Source: Macquaria australasica (lineage: Eukaryota > Chordata > Actinopteri > Centrarchiformes > Percichthyidae). Taken from it: a DNA stretch of 64,000 nucleotides. Below are positions 24,701 through 32,500 of this stretch, one piece after another. Location: NCBI GenBank assembly GCA_005408345.1, contig SEMN01000311.1:1-64000 (forward strand), written 5' to 3'. Below the pieces are notes generated by a model. It had not been told where the DNA came from and did not search any database. It worked only from the letters and a program-made list of their open reading frames with translations. The position numbers and the translations under genes were made by a program. Each line of letters opens with the position of its first letter. Positions within the stretch are counted from its first letter, which is position 1.

Positions 24701-25317
24701 CTGAAGCCAAATTGTACAGATTAGACCAGTGTCCTTTCTATTTCACACATTTCCAAATGGAGTACCCTCAAAGAAATGCATCTGTGAATGGTGATTAGGC
24801 TGCTTGGTTGTCCTGGCGACAGACACCTGGGATCAGGGCTGATGGGGGCACATTTTCTCCTCAACAAGACAGCTAACAAAGCACCAAAAAAGCCTGGAGA
24901 CACAAAGACCTGAAAGCTGAAGTGGCTCAACACAGGCGTCTGCCAGATTCAAAGGATGCTGAGGACCCTACGCACAGGAAAGCCAAAAGGCCATGACCCA
25001 CATGCACATAAGAAAAGGAACAATAACAATTCTGCAAATACAACTTTACTGAACAAATTAAACAAACAAACACACCTGTGAGACAAAAACAACCGCTTTC
25101 ACCAGTGGCAGAGGAATAAACTCACCCTGGCAGTGAGGTGGTCCTGGTTCTGCAGCAGTGTATGGAGAAGAGCTGGTGTGGCATCATCCAGGTGCAGAGA
25201 CTGGCAGAGGTCAGAGAGTTCTTCCGGGCTCAGTGAGCCAGAGCCGCTGGCGTCAAAACTGTTAAAAACTTCTTTTAGGCGCTCCTCGTACTGGTCCTGC
25301 TCTTGGGTGTCATCCAT
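1923..25317 (-). CDS. nin: ninein (centrosomal coiled-coil protein), 28 coding exons
   Basis: Ninein anchors microtubule minus ends at the subdistal appendages of the mother centriole. The exons listed in the following entries all join with GT-AG sites and matching phases into one frame of about 2,343 residues; human ninein is about 2,100. The ATG at 25317-25315 opens MDDTQEQDQYEERLKEVF, which lines up with the human start MDEVEQDQHEARLKELF, and its context (G at -3, G at +4) is strong. N-terminal EF-hand-like segments are followed by a very long coiled coil. Neighbours abhd12b, pygl and trim9 identify it as NIN rather than its paralogue NINL, and several exons (for example PSASTPYRQLKRH, HQAALASF, FFLQEER) match human NIN closely as I remember it. 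Two upstream exons may add an in-frame N-terminal extension (see 25550 and 26611). Confidence 0.96.
2480..3345 (+). mobile_element. Penelope-like retroelement 3' relic
   Basis: The plus strand reads NYSVAAHFSGAHRGMSTLRF followed by VDIEKV. This resembles the GIY-YIG endonuclease end of Penelope-like elements, where a His, a Gly, and LRF-x-x-IEKV are typical. The frame then decays and stops at about 2758. Downstream, near 3260-3310, is the tail CCATGACCGAAATGTTGTG and an AATAAA, the usual 3' tail of such elements. It lies in the last nin intron, antisense to the gene. The family call is from memory of the motif. Confidence 0.55.
3783..6937. other. Large nin intron without further exons
   Basis: This 3.1-kb intron has no reading frame that fits ninein. 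It holds AT-rich sequence around 4000-4200, a short GC-richer island at 5050-5230 of unknown nature, and the AT/GATA microsatellite at 5357-5643. Confidence 0.6.
5357..5643. repeat. TA/GATA microsatellite with hairpin symmetry
   Basis: It starts with TCTATA units, passes through pure TA, then GATATATATA/TAGATA units, and ends in TATCTATA and a CACACGTGTGTG palindrome. Both ends are inverted relative to each other, so a long hairpin is possible. Confidence 0.9.
6938..10193 (-). CDS. nin: nin C-terminal coiled-coil exons
   Basis: Exons in transcript order: 10193-10095, 9998-9929, 9374-9207, 9119-9003, 8714-8601, 8304-8158, 7980-7801, 7699-7565, 7446-7345 and 7021-6938. All but the first two are phase 0 at both ends. 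Products are heptad-rich, with motifs such as QTLENLKKGKLAAQKAAE, VLHKQLQNVNDK and LLRQENERLQAEVRN; the last two resemble human NIN (LHKQLQNA, LLWQENERLQ). The 84-bp exon 6938-7021 encodes a Pro/Arg-rich linker (LLPPSPHRIPRGQHRGEDPD) that interrupts the helix. Confidence 0.94.
9467..9901. mobile_element. MITE, AGCCATGCTAG family, copy 1
   Basis: The ends are inverted (AGCCATGCTAG... and ...GCTAGCATGGCT). The interior has GGTCCAGACTGAAATATCTC and a stretch of repeated GTTAGCATG. Copies with the same order of landmarks lie at 40315, 52667 and, partly, 42430. It occupies most of a nin intron. Confidence 0.75.
10550..13003 (-). CDS. nin: nin giant exon: coiled coil, acidic Cys-containing insert, coiled coil
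   Basis: This 2,454-bp exon (G + 817 codons + AG) corresponds by position to the very large central exon of mammalian NIN. The first part (REIEISFSQRIKEVEDRF onward) and the last part (about 11,200 down to 10,550) are coiled coil with Leu heptads. Between them, about 12,110 to 11,210, lies a roughly 300-residue stretch rich in Asp/Glu, Ser, Val and Cys and poor in heptads, so probably disordered. The acceptor at 13004-13005 has a weak pyrimidine tract (...ACCATGTACAG). The exon length is a multiple of three and both edges have the same phase, so skipping it would keep the frame. Confidence 0.94.
13116..13945. mobile_element. MITE with long TIRs (AAATATGCTTATTTGC family), split by a retroelement
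   Basis: The left arm at 13116-13199 (TTTGGGAAATGTGCTTATTT...) and right part at 13735-13945 (ending ...TTCCCAAAATGTTGAAAAAC) match the ends of intact copies at 15207 and 54128. The middle is replaced by a LINE/SINE tail at 13200-13732. Confidence 0.7.
13200..13732 (+). mobile_element. Non-LTR retroelement 3' end with TTGAA tail
   Basis: A pyrimidine-rich body leads to the motif TAAAAAGGAGTTTTTCCTTG, then ATATGGCGCTATATAAATAA, and a (TTGAA)n-type tail. This is the common 3' end of teleost LINE/SINE families. The last 115 bp recur without visible difference at 23434-23550. Confidence 0.7.
14047..15170 (-). CDS. nin: nin coiled-coil exon with five 41-residue tandem repeats
   Basis: One 1,124-bp exon encodes 374 full codons and ends in AG, completing Arg with the next exon. 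Residues encoded at 14738 down to 14124 form five consecutive blocks of exactly 41 residues. Each starts with a hydrophobic residue and an E-rich stretch (LEEE, LEEA, LEEE, ILQE, LNEE). Trp is at block position 23 in the first four, and Arg or Leu closes each block. The composition is Glu/Arg/Leu, typical of a long single helix or coiled coil. It lies just before the giant exon. Confidence 0.93.
15207..15520. mobile_element. MITE with long TIRs, copy 2
   Basis: The left end is TTTTTAGGAAATACGCCTGC and the right end is its inverted partner near 15487-15518 (AAGCATATTTCCCAAAATG). The interior GCCAGTTAGCTTAGCTCAGG matches copies at 13735 and 54235. It sits in the nin intron just upstream of the repeat exon. 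Confidence 0.75.
15774..25317 (-). CDS. nin: nin N-terminal coding exons: EF-hand region and first coiled coils
   Basis: Exons in transcript order: 25317-25126, 24164-24071, 22982-22810, 20422-20377, 20291-20116, 18909-18763, 18449-18282, 18094-17958, 17755-17615, 17212-17038, 16897-16787, 16515-16426, 16190-16055 and 15895-15774. The first exon holds a canonical EF loop (DASGSGSLSPEE). The second continues VDFDQFKNAL, the exiting helix. Further degenerate EF-like motifs are TGDGVMNVQEF (exon 18763), STLDDGTGFTPVEY (exon 18282) and NLDGKLSLSDL (exon 17958). From exon 17615 on the protein is charged coiled coil. The second EF-like loop is a few residues shorter than the human one. Every intron is GT-AG and the phases agree. 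Confidence 0.94.
19110..19458. mobile_element. MITE, GGGCTGC family, copy 1
   Basis: It begins GGGCTGCTTTGATTAGTTGA and ends with AATCAATAGTTGTAGCC, an imperfect inverted match. The interior alternates ATTAATCGATT-like words. Copy 2 is at 21611-21923. Confidence 0.65.
19640..19973. mobile_element. MITE, CAGGGTTCGTAC family, with target duplication
   Basis: The termini are exact inverted repeats: CAGGGTTCGTAC at the left, GTACGAACCCTG at the right. They are flanked by TATACC on both sides. A second, 3'-truncated copy in inverted orientation is at 37084-37390. Confidence 0.8.
21611..21923. mobile_element. MITE, GGGCTGC family, copy 2
   Basis: The left end is GGACTGCATCTAACAATCA and the right end CAGCACAGCCCTAC. 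The body is rich in ATTAATC/GATTATT. It lies in the 2.4-kb nin intron 20423-22809, in which no other feature is evident. Confidence 0.65.
23434..23550 (+). mobile_element. Short 3' tail of the same retroelement as 13200-13732
   Basis: TTGGGTCTCTGTAAATATAA through ATAAATAAAACTGAATTGAA is the same, base for base as far as I can see, as 13617-13731. It is flanked by TAATG on both sides, which suggests a 5'-truncated insertion. Confidence 0.75.
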
Positions 25318-25338
25318 TCCACAGGACAGCACCCTGCC
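25126..25338 (-). promoter_or_regulatory. nin: nin start-codon exon
   Basis: The exon runs from the acceptor at 25339-25340 to the donor at 25124-25125. The ATG at 25317-25315 sits in TGTGGAATGGAT, a strong context. The 21 nt before it are open in the same frame (GRVLSCG), so initiation further upstream is also possible. Confidence 0.7.
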
Positions 25339-25549
25339 CTGAAAGAAAAGGAAGGGAAATCCTCGTTTTTCCACATTTTCCATCACATTTTAGCTCGTGT
25401 TTATCCAGAGTGAAACGCCAGAACGGTAGCAGAATGCAACTTAAATCACAGTTACAAAGCAAAAAAATCAAAACAAAAGCAAGAGGTCAAAATCTCTTCA
25501 TTCTAAATTTACAGCATAATATATTCAGTCACTGTTAAAAGATACTCAC

Positions 25550-25672
25550 AAGCAGGGTGGAAACATCTATCTCAACAGCATGCGTTCCTAACAGCACCTT
25601 CATCTGAGAGTGCCGCTGGGCGACTGAGCTACCAACATACTGCTCCAGCGTCATTTGTAGTGGAGGCTTTGG
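25550..25672 (-). CDS. nin: Candidate upstream coding exon of nin
   Basis: This 123-bp segment has an acceptor (GGATTAG before it), a GTGAGT donor, and is open over all 41 codons, reading PKPPLQMTLEQYVGSSVAQR and on to EIDVSTLL. It joins in phase 0 to the exon at 25338 without a stop, giving STLLGRVLSCGMDDTQ. It may be a coding N-terminal extension or a 5' UTR exon that happens to be open. The canonical mammalian protein as I know it lacks it. Confidence 0.5.
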
Positions 25673-26344
25673 CTAATCCAATTAGAATGATTAGACAATC
25701 GGGAAAACTGATAGACGTGGCCAAGTCTGACACTGACCATGACTCGCTCATAGCACCTTTAGCTGGGATGTTTCATGACCCATGTAATTAAATCTGAGGC
25801 ACACGTGAAAGGGAAATTTCACCATGTATACAGTTTCATGTAGTTTAAAAACACATTTCAGTATTGTTATAAATAGTCTCAATAAATCTAATATCAAAAC
25901 GTAAAGGTGTCTGATTTTGTAAAGGCTGACAAAATAAAAACTATAGTTAATAATGATAAAAAGCAGCACGTTTGAAGTTTTTAGACTAAATGCTCTGCAA
26001 ACTGGTGACAAAGACCAAGGACAAATTAGACAGAAAGTGGCACTGAACCAAGTGGAACAAGCAGCCAGCAGGAACTAATTGAGAAGGTTACACCAAAGCC
26101 TCGAGCCAGCATTTACTGGCTGGCAGCATCAGTTACAGAGACATGGACAAAGTTGTTATACTTTCTACTCGGATGCATCATCGCTGTAACTGACAAACAA
26201 TGAGAACCATTTTACAGAGAGCAAGACCATTTTGTGGCCCCAAACACAAGCCTGGAGTCCAGTTCAGCACTGTCAGCCAAGTTTGTCTGAAGCAATAATA
26301 CAACAAAAACAATGAATCCTGGGTAATTATTTAGGAAGCTAATA

Positions 26345-26543
26345 TAGCTTATGTTGTGTCTTAGTGTTTAATGTTGTTTCATTATGTCAGTGTTTAATGT
26401 GTCTAATGCTGTTTTATTGTGTTTTAGTGCTTAATGTAGTTTTTAGAGCTTGATTTTATATTGACATCTATTTTATCTTGTACAGCGTCTTTGAGCACTT
26501 GTAAAAGCGCTTGATAAATAAAATGTATTATTATTATTATTAA
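26345..26543 (+). mobile_element. LINE/SINE 3' tail ending in (TTA)n
   Basis: The sequence reads CTTGTACAGCGTCTTTGAGC, then GCGCTTGATAAATAAAATG, and finishes in ATTATTATTATTA. This is a typical teleost retroelement 3' end. It lies just beside the candidate nin exon 26611-26659. Confidence 0.55.
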
Positions 26544-26610
26544 TAGAGAGATGAACGCCGAGGGGTCATCATGGGTCAAAAAAAGAAAAAGAAAAGAGAG
26601 TCTGACTAAC

Positions 26611-26659
26611 TTGAGCAATGACATAACTCATAGACGCCGACAGGCAGCAGGTCAGCCAC
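26611..26659 (-). CDS. nin: Candidate first coding exon of the extended nin form
   Basis: A 49-bp segment between an acceptor (ATCTTCAG) and a GTTAGT donor contains ATG at 26631-26629, in weak context, followed by MSYVIAQ. The CAA codon ends exactly at the donor and continues in phase 0 into the exon at 25672. It can equally be read as a 5' UTR exon. Confidence 0.4.
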
Positions 26660-29193
26660 CTGAAGATTAAGGAAGGTAAATGTCAGTTAACATGACTGGA
26701 AATAGAAATGAGAGCTGAGCAGAGTAAAGCATTCATCTACTTCTATTTTTACTTACAAACACTTTCCACACATTTTATGTCTGACTGTTGCAACACATTA
26801 CTGCACGCTACATAAGTGCTGGGACTGTTGGCCTTCACCGTTTCTGTTTTTGATTTCAACTAATATTACTGTTTCTACTCTACACTTGTGTCCTTTGTGT
26901 ACTTGTATTATAAACTTTTTTCATGCTAAACCCTGCGTCTTTTGCTGTTGGAGCAACTTTAATCACTTGCTGTACAATGGATAAATAAGGTGTTTTCTTT
27001 TTTATCATCTTACTTTACTTTGTTCCATCATAAGTATTGCATATACGCTGTGTATACCACTATATCTAATGAGTTTAAACTTCCCAGTTTGGGCCTAAAT
27101 GTCTATACAAAGAGCCCCCTCCTGACCCCTGCTTTTCCAGCTGCCCTCAGTGAAATCATCATGTGCTCAGGCCAGGTGTCCCCCACACCCTAGACTCGGG
27201 GTACCCCATTCACCGCAGACAATAGAAACAAATCAGTATTCTGCATCTGCACATTTGAGCGGCTTATGAAAAGCAAGAAAATCATGGCTCAGCAGTAAGG
27301 CAGCTTGTCTACAGCTATAGCGTCTTGCAAATTTGAAAAAAATTTACAACAAGAAAAGATCAAAACAAACGCAGGGAAATTATCAGGTTTCTATTCACAA
27401 CAACAACAACGACAGGCCTAACCTTATTATTAAAATTCTTTACTGAGTAAGTTTCACTCCACAACACTTTGCTTGTGTTGTCGCACTGACTCAGATTGCG
27501 TTCTCCAAGCAGCATCTGAGCCAATTATCCTGGTAGCCCTCCTGCCCGGCTCGGCGGCTCACGGTGGCCGTGGTTTGACAGCTGCTGCAGCCAAAGAATC
27601 ACTCTAGTCCAGGTCACAAGAAGGAGGTTAATCCTCACACCACCCCGGCATTCACTGGCACTGGTGAGATTGGTAATTATCACTAACAGATGTCAATCTG
27701 AAAAGTACAAATTTAAAAACTTTTTTTCCCCTTCATCATCAGCCTTATAAACCTGTTATTTATTATTTTACCTCTACACTTATCTGTATTTACTGCTGTC
27801 ATTGTGCTGCTGCAACAAACTAATTTCCCAGCAATAAAAGTTTTATCTTATCCTGTGAAACACTGATGGATATACTACATTTCTGTTGGCCATTTTGGAA
27901 TAGGACATGATTATGGAACAAAAGGAAGTTTCCTGCGGTGTAAAGGACAAGGAATAATTTGAATATTATCCCGTTTTGTCTTTTAATTGAATACAGCAAT
28001 TATACAATTCTCTGGGTCTAAAGTTACTAAAAAGGATAACTATATATGCAAGATGTGGTCAGAAAATGTTTTATTTAAGAATAACTAACATTTGATTTAG
28101 CATAATTTTATGGTTATCTTTATATTAATTGTGTTCCCATCACGCACCCCTGTAGGAGTGAAACCCATACTGCTCTGAAGCAGTTTCCCTTAGGTCTGTG
28201 ATTGCTTTACTTCCCCAATTTTTTATGCCTACCTATCCATTATCATTATGCAACATCTCAAATCATATTGCATTTCTGTTATATTTTGCTTTACTTTGCA
28301 CAGGCACAACAAAAAACAACTGTATGAACATTTTTTTTTGCACAAAGTAATTGATGAGATCTAGATAAATTATTTATGTATAGCATGCTATTATTTGCCC
28401 ACACTGCCACACAAAATTCACCCAACATTGCACTTATTTTCAACACTTTTCAAATTTGATGAAATTGGAGGAAACATTTGCATATTTTAGGGGGAACACA
28501 AATCAAAACCGGGCACCACAAAACCCTCATTAATTAGATAGAGATCATTTTCAAACTGCTTCATGGTCATGTATCCATCAGTGTTTTCTTTAGGATATAC
28601 TCGGTGCTACAGTACAAATAAACCATTTTAAATGCCACATGTAATTTATAATTACGTTTAACGGCTTGGTCACAAAAAACCCCCCCACAAACTTTTAAGG
28701 ATTTTCAAGTCAGCTGTGAGGCAAGTTAACAGGGAACTCAGAAATGCAACAAGAAAGACTCCAGAGGTGAAAAGTCAGTGTTAAATGTCTCATGTTACAA
28801 GTTACTAAATTAATCTCCTTGTAGCATCACTCATTGGAAACACTGCCTTAGTAATGCCTGTATGCAGGTCGCTCAACTAAACTTATTGACTGCACCTGAG
28901 TAAACTTTGACGCCAGGTATGGGCACGATAAAAGCCTTTAGCTAGTTGAGCTAGTTAAAAGAGGATATTCATAGGAAAGTGATGGGGCTATGCTAACCGG
29001 GCTAATTTCCCAGCAGGCGTGTTGGGAGGAAACGGTTAGTCGGGATTTGCCGTTGGCTAACTTTCATCCTAAAAAAAAAAAATAAAAAAATAAAAATATA
29101 TATATAAAAAAATAAAAAAGTAACGTTATGTTTAATAAAACACAGAAGAGGAAGAGGAAACGGTTTTTAACACTGTTGGCTGAAAACACTCAC
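26660..29193. other. First nin intron, no gene seen
   Basis: About 2.5 kb of AT-rich sequence without a supported exon on either strand. A GC-richer patch at 27480-27660 shows no reading frame or repeat that I recognise. Confidence 0.55.
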
Positions 29194-29400
29194 CAAAGTC
29201 TCCGAACTCGGGGCGACAGCCGGGGCTCCGCTTCCAGCTGAAACTCGGAAGTTTCAGCTTTTTTTTAACTGAACGCGGCTGCGAAATGAAACTTTTACAA
29301 CATTTCTCCGGTGGTCGCGTCGCGGTTCCCTCGCAGCTACAGGCACCCTTTTCCAGAAAAGACAAGACGGGCGGTTCGCCGACCTAACTAGCTTGACGAT
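29180..29400. promoter_or_regulatory. CpG-rich divergent promoter of nin and abhd12b
   Basis: The nin first exon (minus) and the abhd12b start codon (plus, 29399) face away from each other across a few tens of bases. The region 29200-29560 has many CG dinucleotides, unlike the AT-rich flanks. No clear TATA box is visible. Confidence 0.6.
29194..29375 (-). other. nin: nin first (non-coding) exon
   Basis: A good GTGAGT donor on the minus strand follows 29194 (CTTTG, then GTGAGTG). Upstream sequence is CpG-rich and has no ATG in frame, as expected for a 5' UTR. The transcription start is placed only roughly, near 29370. Confidence 0.6.
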
Positions 29401-29562
29401 GCGGTGGGTTTGTTTTATCTCCCGGCTGCTTTGTGTCTACATCCTCCTCTGGTTCGTAGCGGATTTTGAAAAGCGGCTGATAGAGGAAGGGGCGGTGACC
29501 GGGAGCCTGCGAGGGCCTGACTGGCCACAGCCTGGCCCCCCCTGTGGACCAAACAAGCGCTG
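29399..29562 (+). CDS. abhd12b: abhd12b first exon, probable
   Basis: ATG at 29399 opens 54 codons (MRWVCFISRLLCVYILLWF, then a Pro/Gly-rich stretch) up to a strong GTAAGT donor, ending in TG. It joins in frame to exon 2 only if the acceptor after 31668 is used. The hydrophobic start could be a signal anchor. I know of no close match to this stretch in human ABHD12B, so it may also be partly 5' UTR. Confidence 0.55.
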
Positions 29563-32500
29563 GTAAGTTAATATTATACTTCCCTGCTTTAAAAGACAAC
29601 ACGTAGGTCTTTTTCACTGTTATGCTCTGTATTCATTTAGCCATTGTCAGGCATCAGTGGTGGAATGTAACTAAGTACATTTAGCTACTCAAGTAATGTA
29701 CTTGAATACAATTTTGAGGTACTTTACTTAAGTATTTCCATTATTTCAGTGGAAAATATTGTACTTTTTACTGTGCTACATGTGTTAGACAGCTGCAGTA
29801 AAATTAAACATAAAAAAAACAAACATAATCGGCTCATAAAATAGAACACATTGTAAAAGATTAAACCAGTGGCGTCCAACCATTTTCAGAACATTTTTTT
29901 TCCCTCTTCTCTCTCCTGTTAATCCCCACTCATATTTATCTGGTGACCCTTTATAGGGGCCCGACCCCTAGGTTGGGAACCGCTGGACTAAACTGTATAT
30001 AAAGTAGTTACAAGTTAACTTACAGCTCCAGCTGAAGCAGCATCAGTATTAATAATGTTATTTATCATATCAGTCACAGGGGCTTATTTTCTGCAAAACA
30101 AGTACTTTTACTTTTAATTCTTTAAGTAAATTTAGCTTATAATACTTTTACTTAAGTAGAATTTTAAATGCAGGGCATTTGCTTGTAATGGAGTATTTTT
30201 ACTTTTAGGTATTGGTGTTTTTACTTAAGTAAAGGATCTGAGTACTTTTTCCACCACTGTCAGGATTATGATCTTGAAACTGTAGGATCCACCCATCCTT
30301 GGACATAGATACCCCTATGTTTTGCACAAGGAAGTGAAAATATGTGGTCCCATATGGCAGAGCAAAGTGTGTACACTCCACACAAAAAGCTGTAGGCTAT
30401 TTACTCAAAACATTTTACACTGTATAGAGTTTCATCATTTGGGATAGGACAGCTGCCATAACTTTGAGAAAGTTTCTCATCTTCCTGCTTTAGTGCCATT
30501 CATTGGTCCCTGGACCACTTGTTTGCAAATGTACTCTCATGACCTGATCCTGGCAGTGCTGGAAGAAGTATTCAGATCCTTTACTCAAGTAAAAGTACCA
30601 ATAAATAGTCTGTTACAAGTAAAAGTCCTGCATTCAAAATCATACTTTTGTAAAGGTACAGAAGATTGTTAATACTGATACATCAATGTGTCAACAGCAT
30701 ACTGTTGTAGCTGGCTGAGGGGGAGCTAGTTTTAGTTGGAGTACTTTATACTCTGGTACATTTATTTGACAAAATATTAATTGTTATAGATTAAATTACC
30801 CCAAAGTATATAAAGTACATAAAATTAACTCAACCTCCACCAGCTGCAGCATTATTTATTTTGCTTATATATCAATGCATCAATGATTATAATCCAATAA
30901 TATAAAATATTCTGGATTATGAGTACTTTTACTTTTGATACTGAAAGTACATTTTTTTCTGTGCTTCGACTTAAGTTGTTAAACTTATAAATGCAGGACT
31001 TCTACTTGTAACAGAGTATTTTTACGTGTGGTATCACTACTTTTACTTAAGTTAAGGTGGGTAAGAAGTATAATTTTAAATATATATTATAAAATAAACA
31101 TTAAAAAAACATAACCATTTGAACATCTATTGTGTTAATGTCAAAGAACTTCAGTACCCATAATGCCTTGCAGTGCACTGTGGTGACCTGTCAGCTGGGT
31201 GTGTTCTGTTTTGTTGTTTGGAGTGGCATTATATACATGGTAGGGGCACTTGTATCACCATGTATGGTTATACTATATTTATTTGTTTGTAGACTGTTGC
31301 ACATCACACATGGATGATCCCACGTCCCTTAATTAGTTTTTGTAACATATTTGTGTCCTTTGTTGTCATGCTACTTGTAAAAGAAAGGCTTTTCCATCTT
31401 TGGACATGCATTATACTTTTATCAGTAGCCTAAGTAGCTGGCACAATTTCTTCTTCACTACATGTTTGAATCACTGTATCAAATGTGAACCAATGGCAGC
31501 AGAGGATACGATTAGTCTCAGTTGAACGTTGACCTCTTTTCTCTGTATTTCACAAGACTCTTGTTGTCAGGAGAAGAGCTCTGCTGGATTCTGCCTCAGT
31601 TTCAAGATTGAAACAAGGAAAAGGGAACGCACTTTTGGACAGCGGGGCAGATTTTGTTGCTGCAGAAGGGGAATAATTTCACCTGAGGCAAGAATGAAGA
31701 GAGCTTTGTTATTTCTGATCACTGTCTATGCCTCAGTGCCCGTCATTCTCTACCTGTTCCCCTGGATACTCGGCCATGCCATATTTTCTCACTTGTGTAA
31801 GTAATGTGTGTTTCCAGTCCAGAGTGTTTATTCAATGTACCATCAACATTTCTGTATTTTAAATGCCATACACAAGAGCTGTTTGTTAGAGCAACACCAA
31901 ATGGGTCATACACAGTGTTGTGGTTACTTTGGGAAAATATTCTTATTCTAATGTTTATGCAGAAACACACAGTGCATTAAACTGAAGTAGCTTGTTGACC
32001 AAGTACTGTGTTGTAGTTGCAATGAGAATTATGTTATTGTATGTTGTCACACACTATTCTCATTATGAAAATGATATTCATTTAGATGTGTTAAGATTCA
32101 ATAAATATACGAGACCCATAAACCTACAGAGATCCACAGTTTGATCAGATATATTCACTGGGGTCACAAACACATTTGTATTTTATGTATAGCAAAATAA
32201 GTGGAGTCCTGAGATCGGTCCTTACATTTCCAAAACATATTGTATATTCAGCCTGAACTGCAGAATAAACAATAGAGTTTGCCTGACCCATTTCTGCTGG
32301 GTTCTCAGCAGCATAACAAAAAAAACAGTGCATTACTGTAACAAAAAAACAATGTGGGACGTAGTGACAAAAACAGATGACAATAACTGCATTGTTCCAC
32401 AGATTCACCACCTCGAACAATATGACACGATACAATTAGATATGATAAAATCTGATTTGATACGAAACAACTAGACAGAGGTTTGATGACATGGGTGGAA

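Noticed and set aside
1923..25317. Assignment to ninein-like (NINL) instead of NIN
   Set aside because: Exon text such as PSASTPYRQLKRH, EYEAEG and the SPEIQPKFVKGSKRYGRRS region follows NIN, and abhd12b-pygl-trim9 are NIN's neighbours.
27480..27660. GC-richer patch in the first nin intron as a hidden exon or enhancer
   Set aside because: No open frame with splice sites and no recognisable motif; without cross-species conservation nothing can be claimed.
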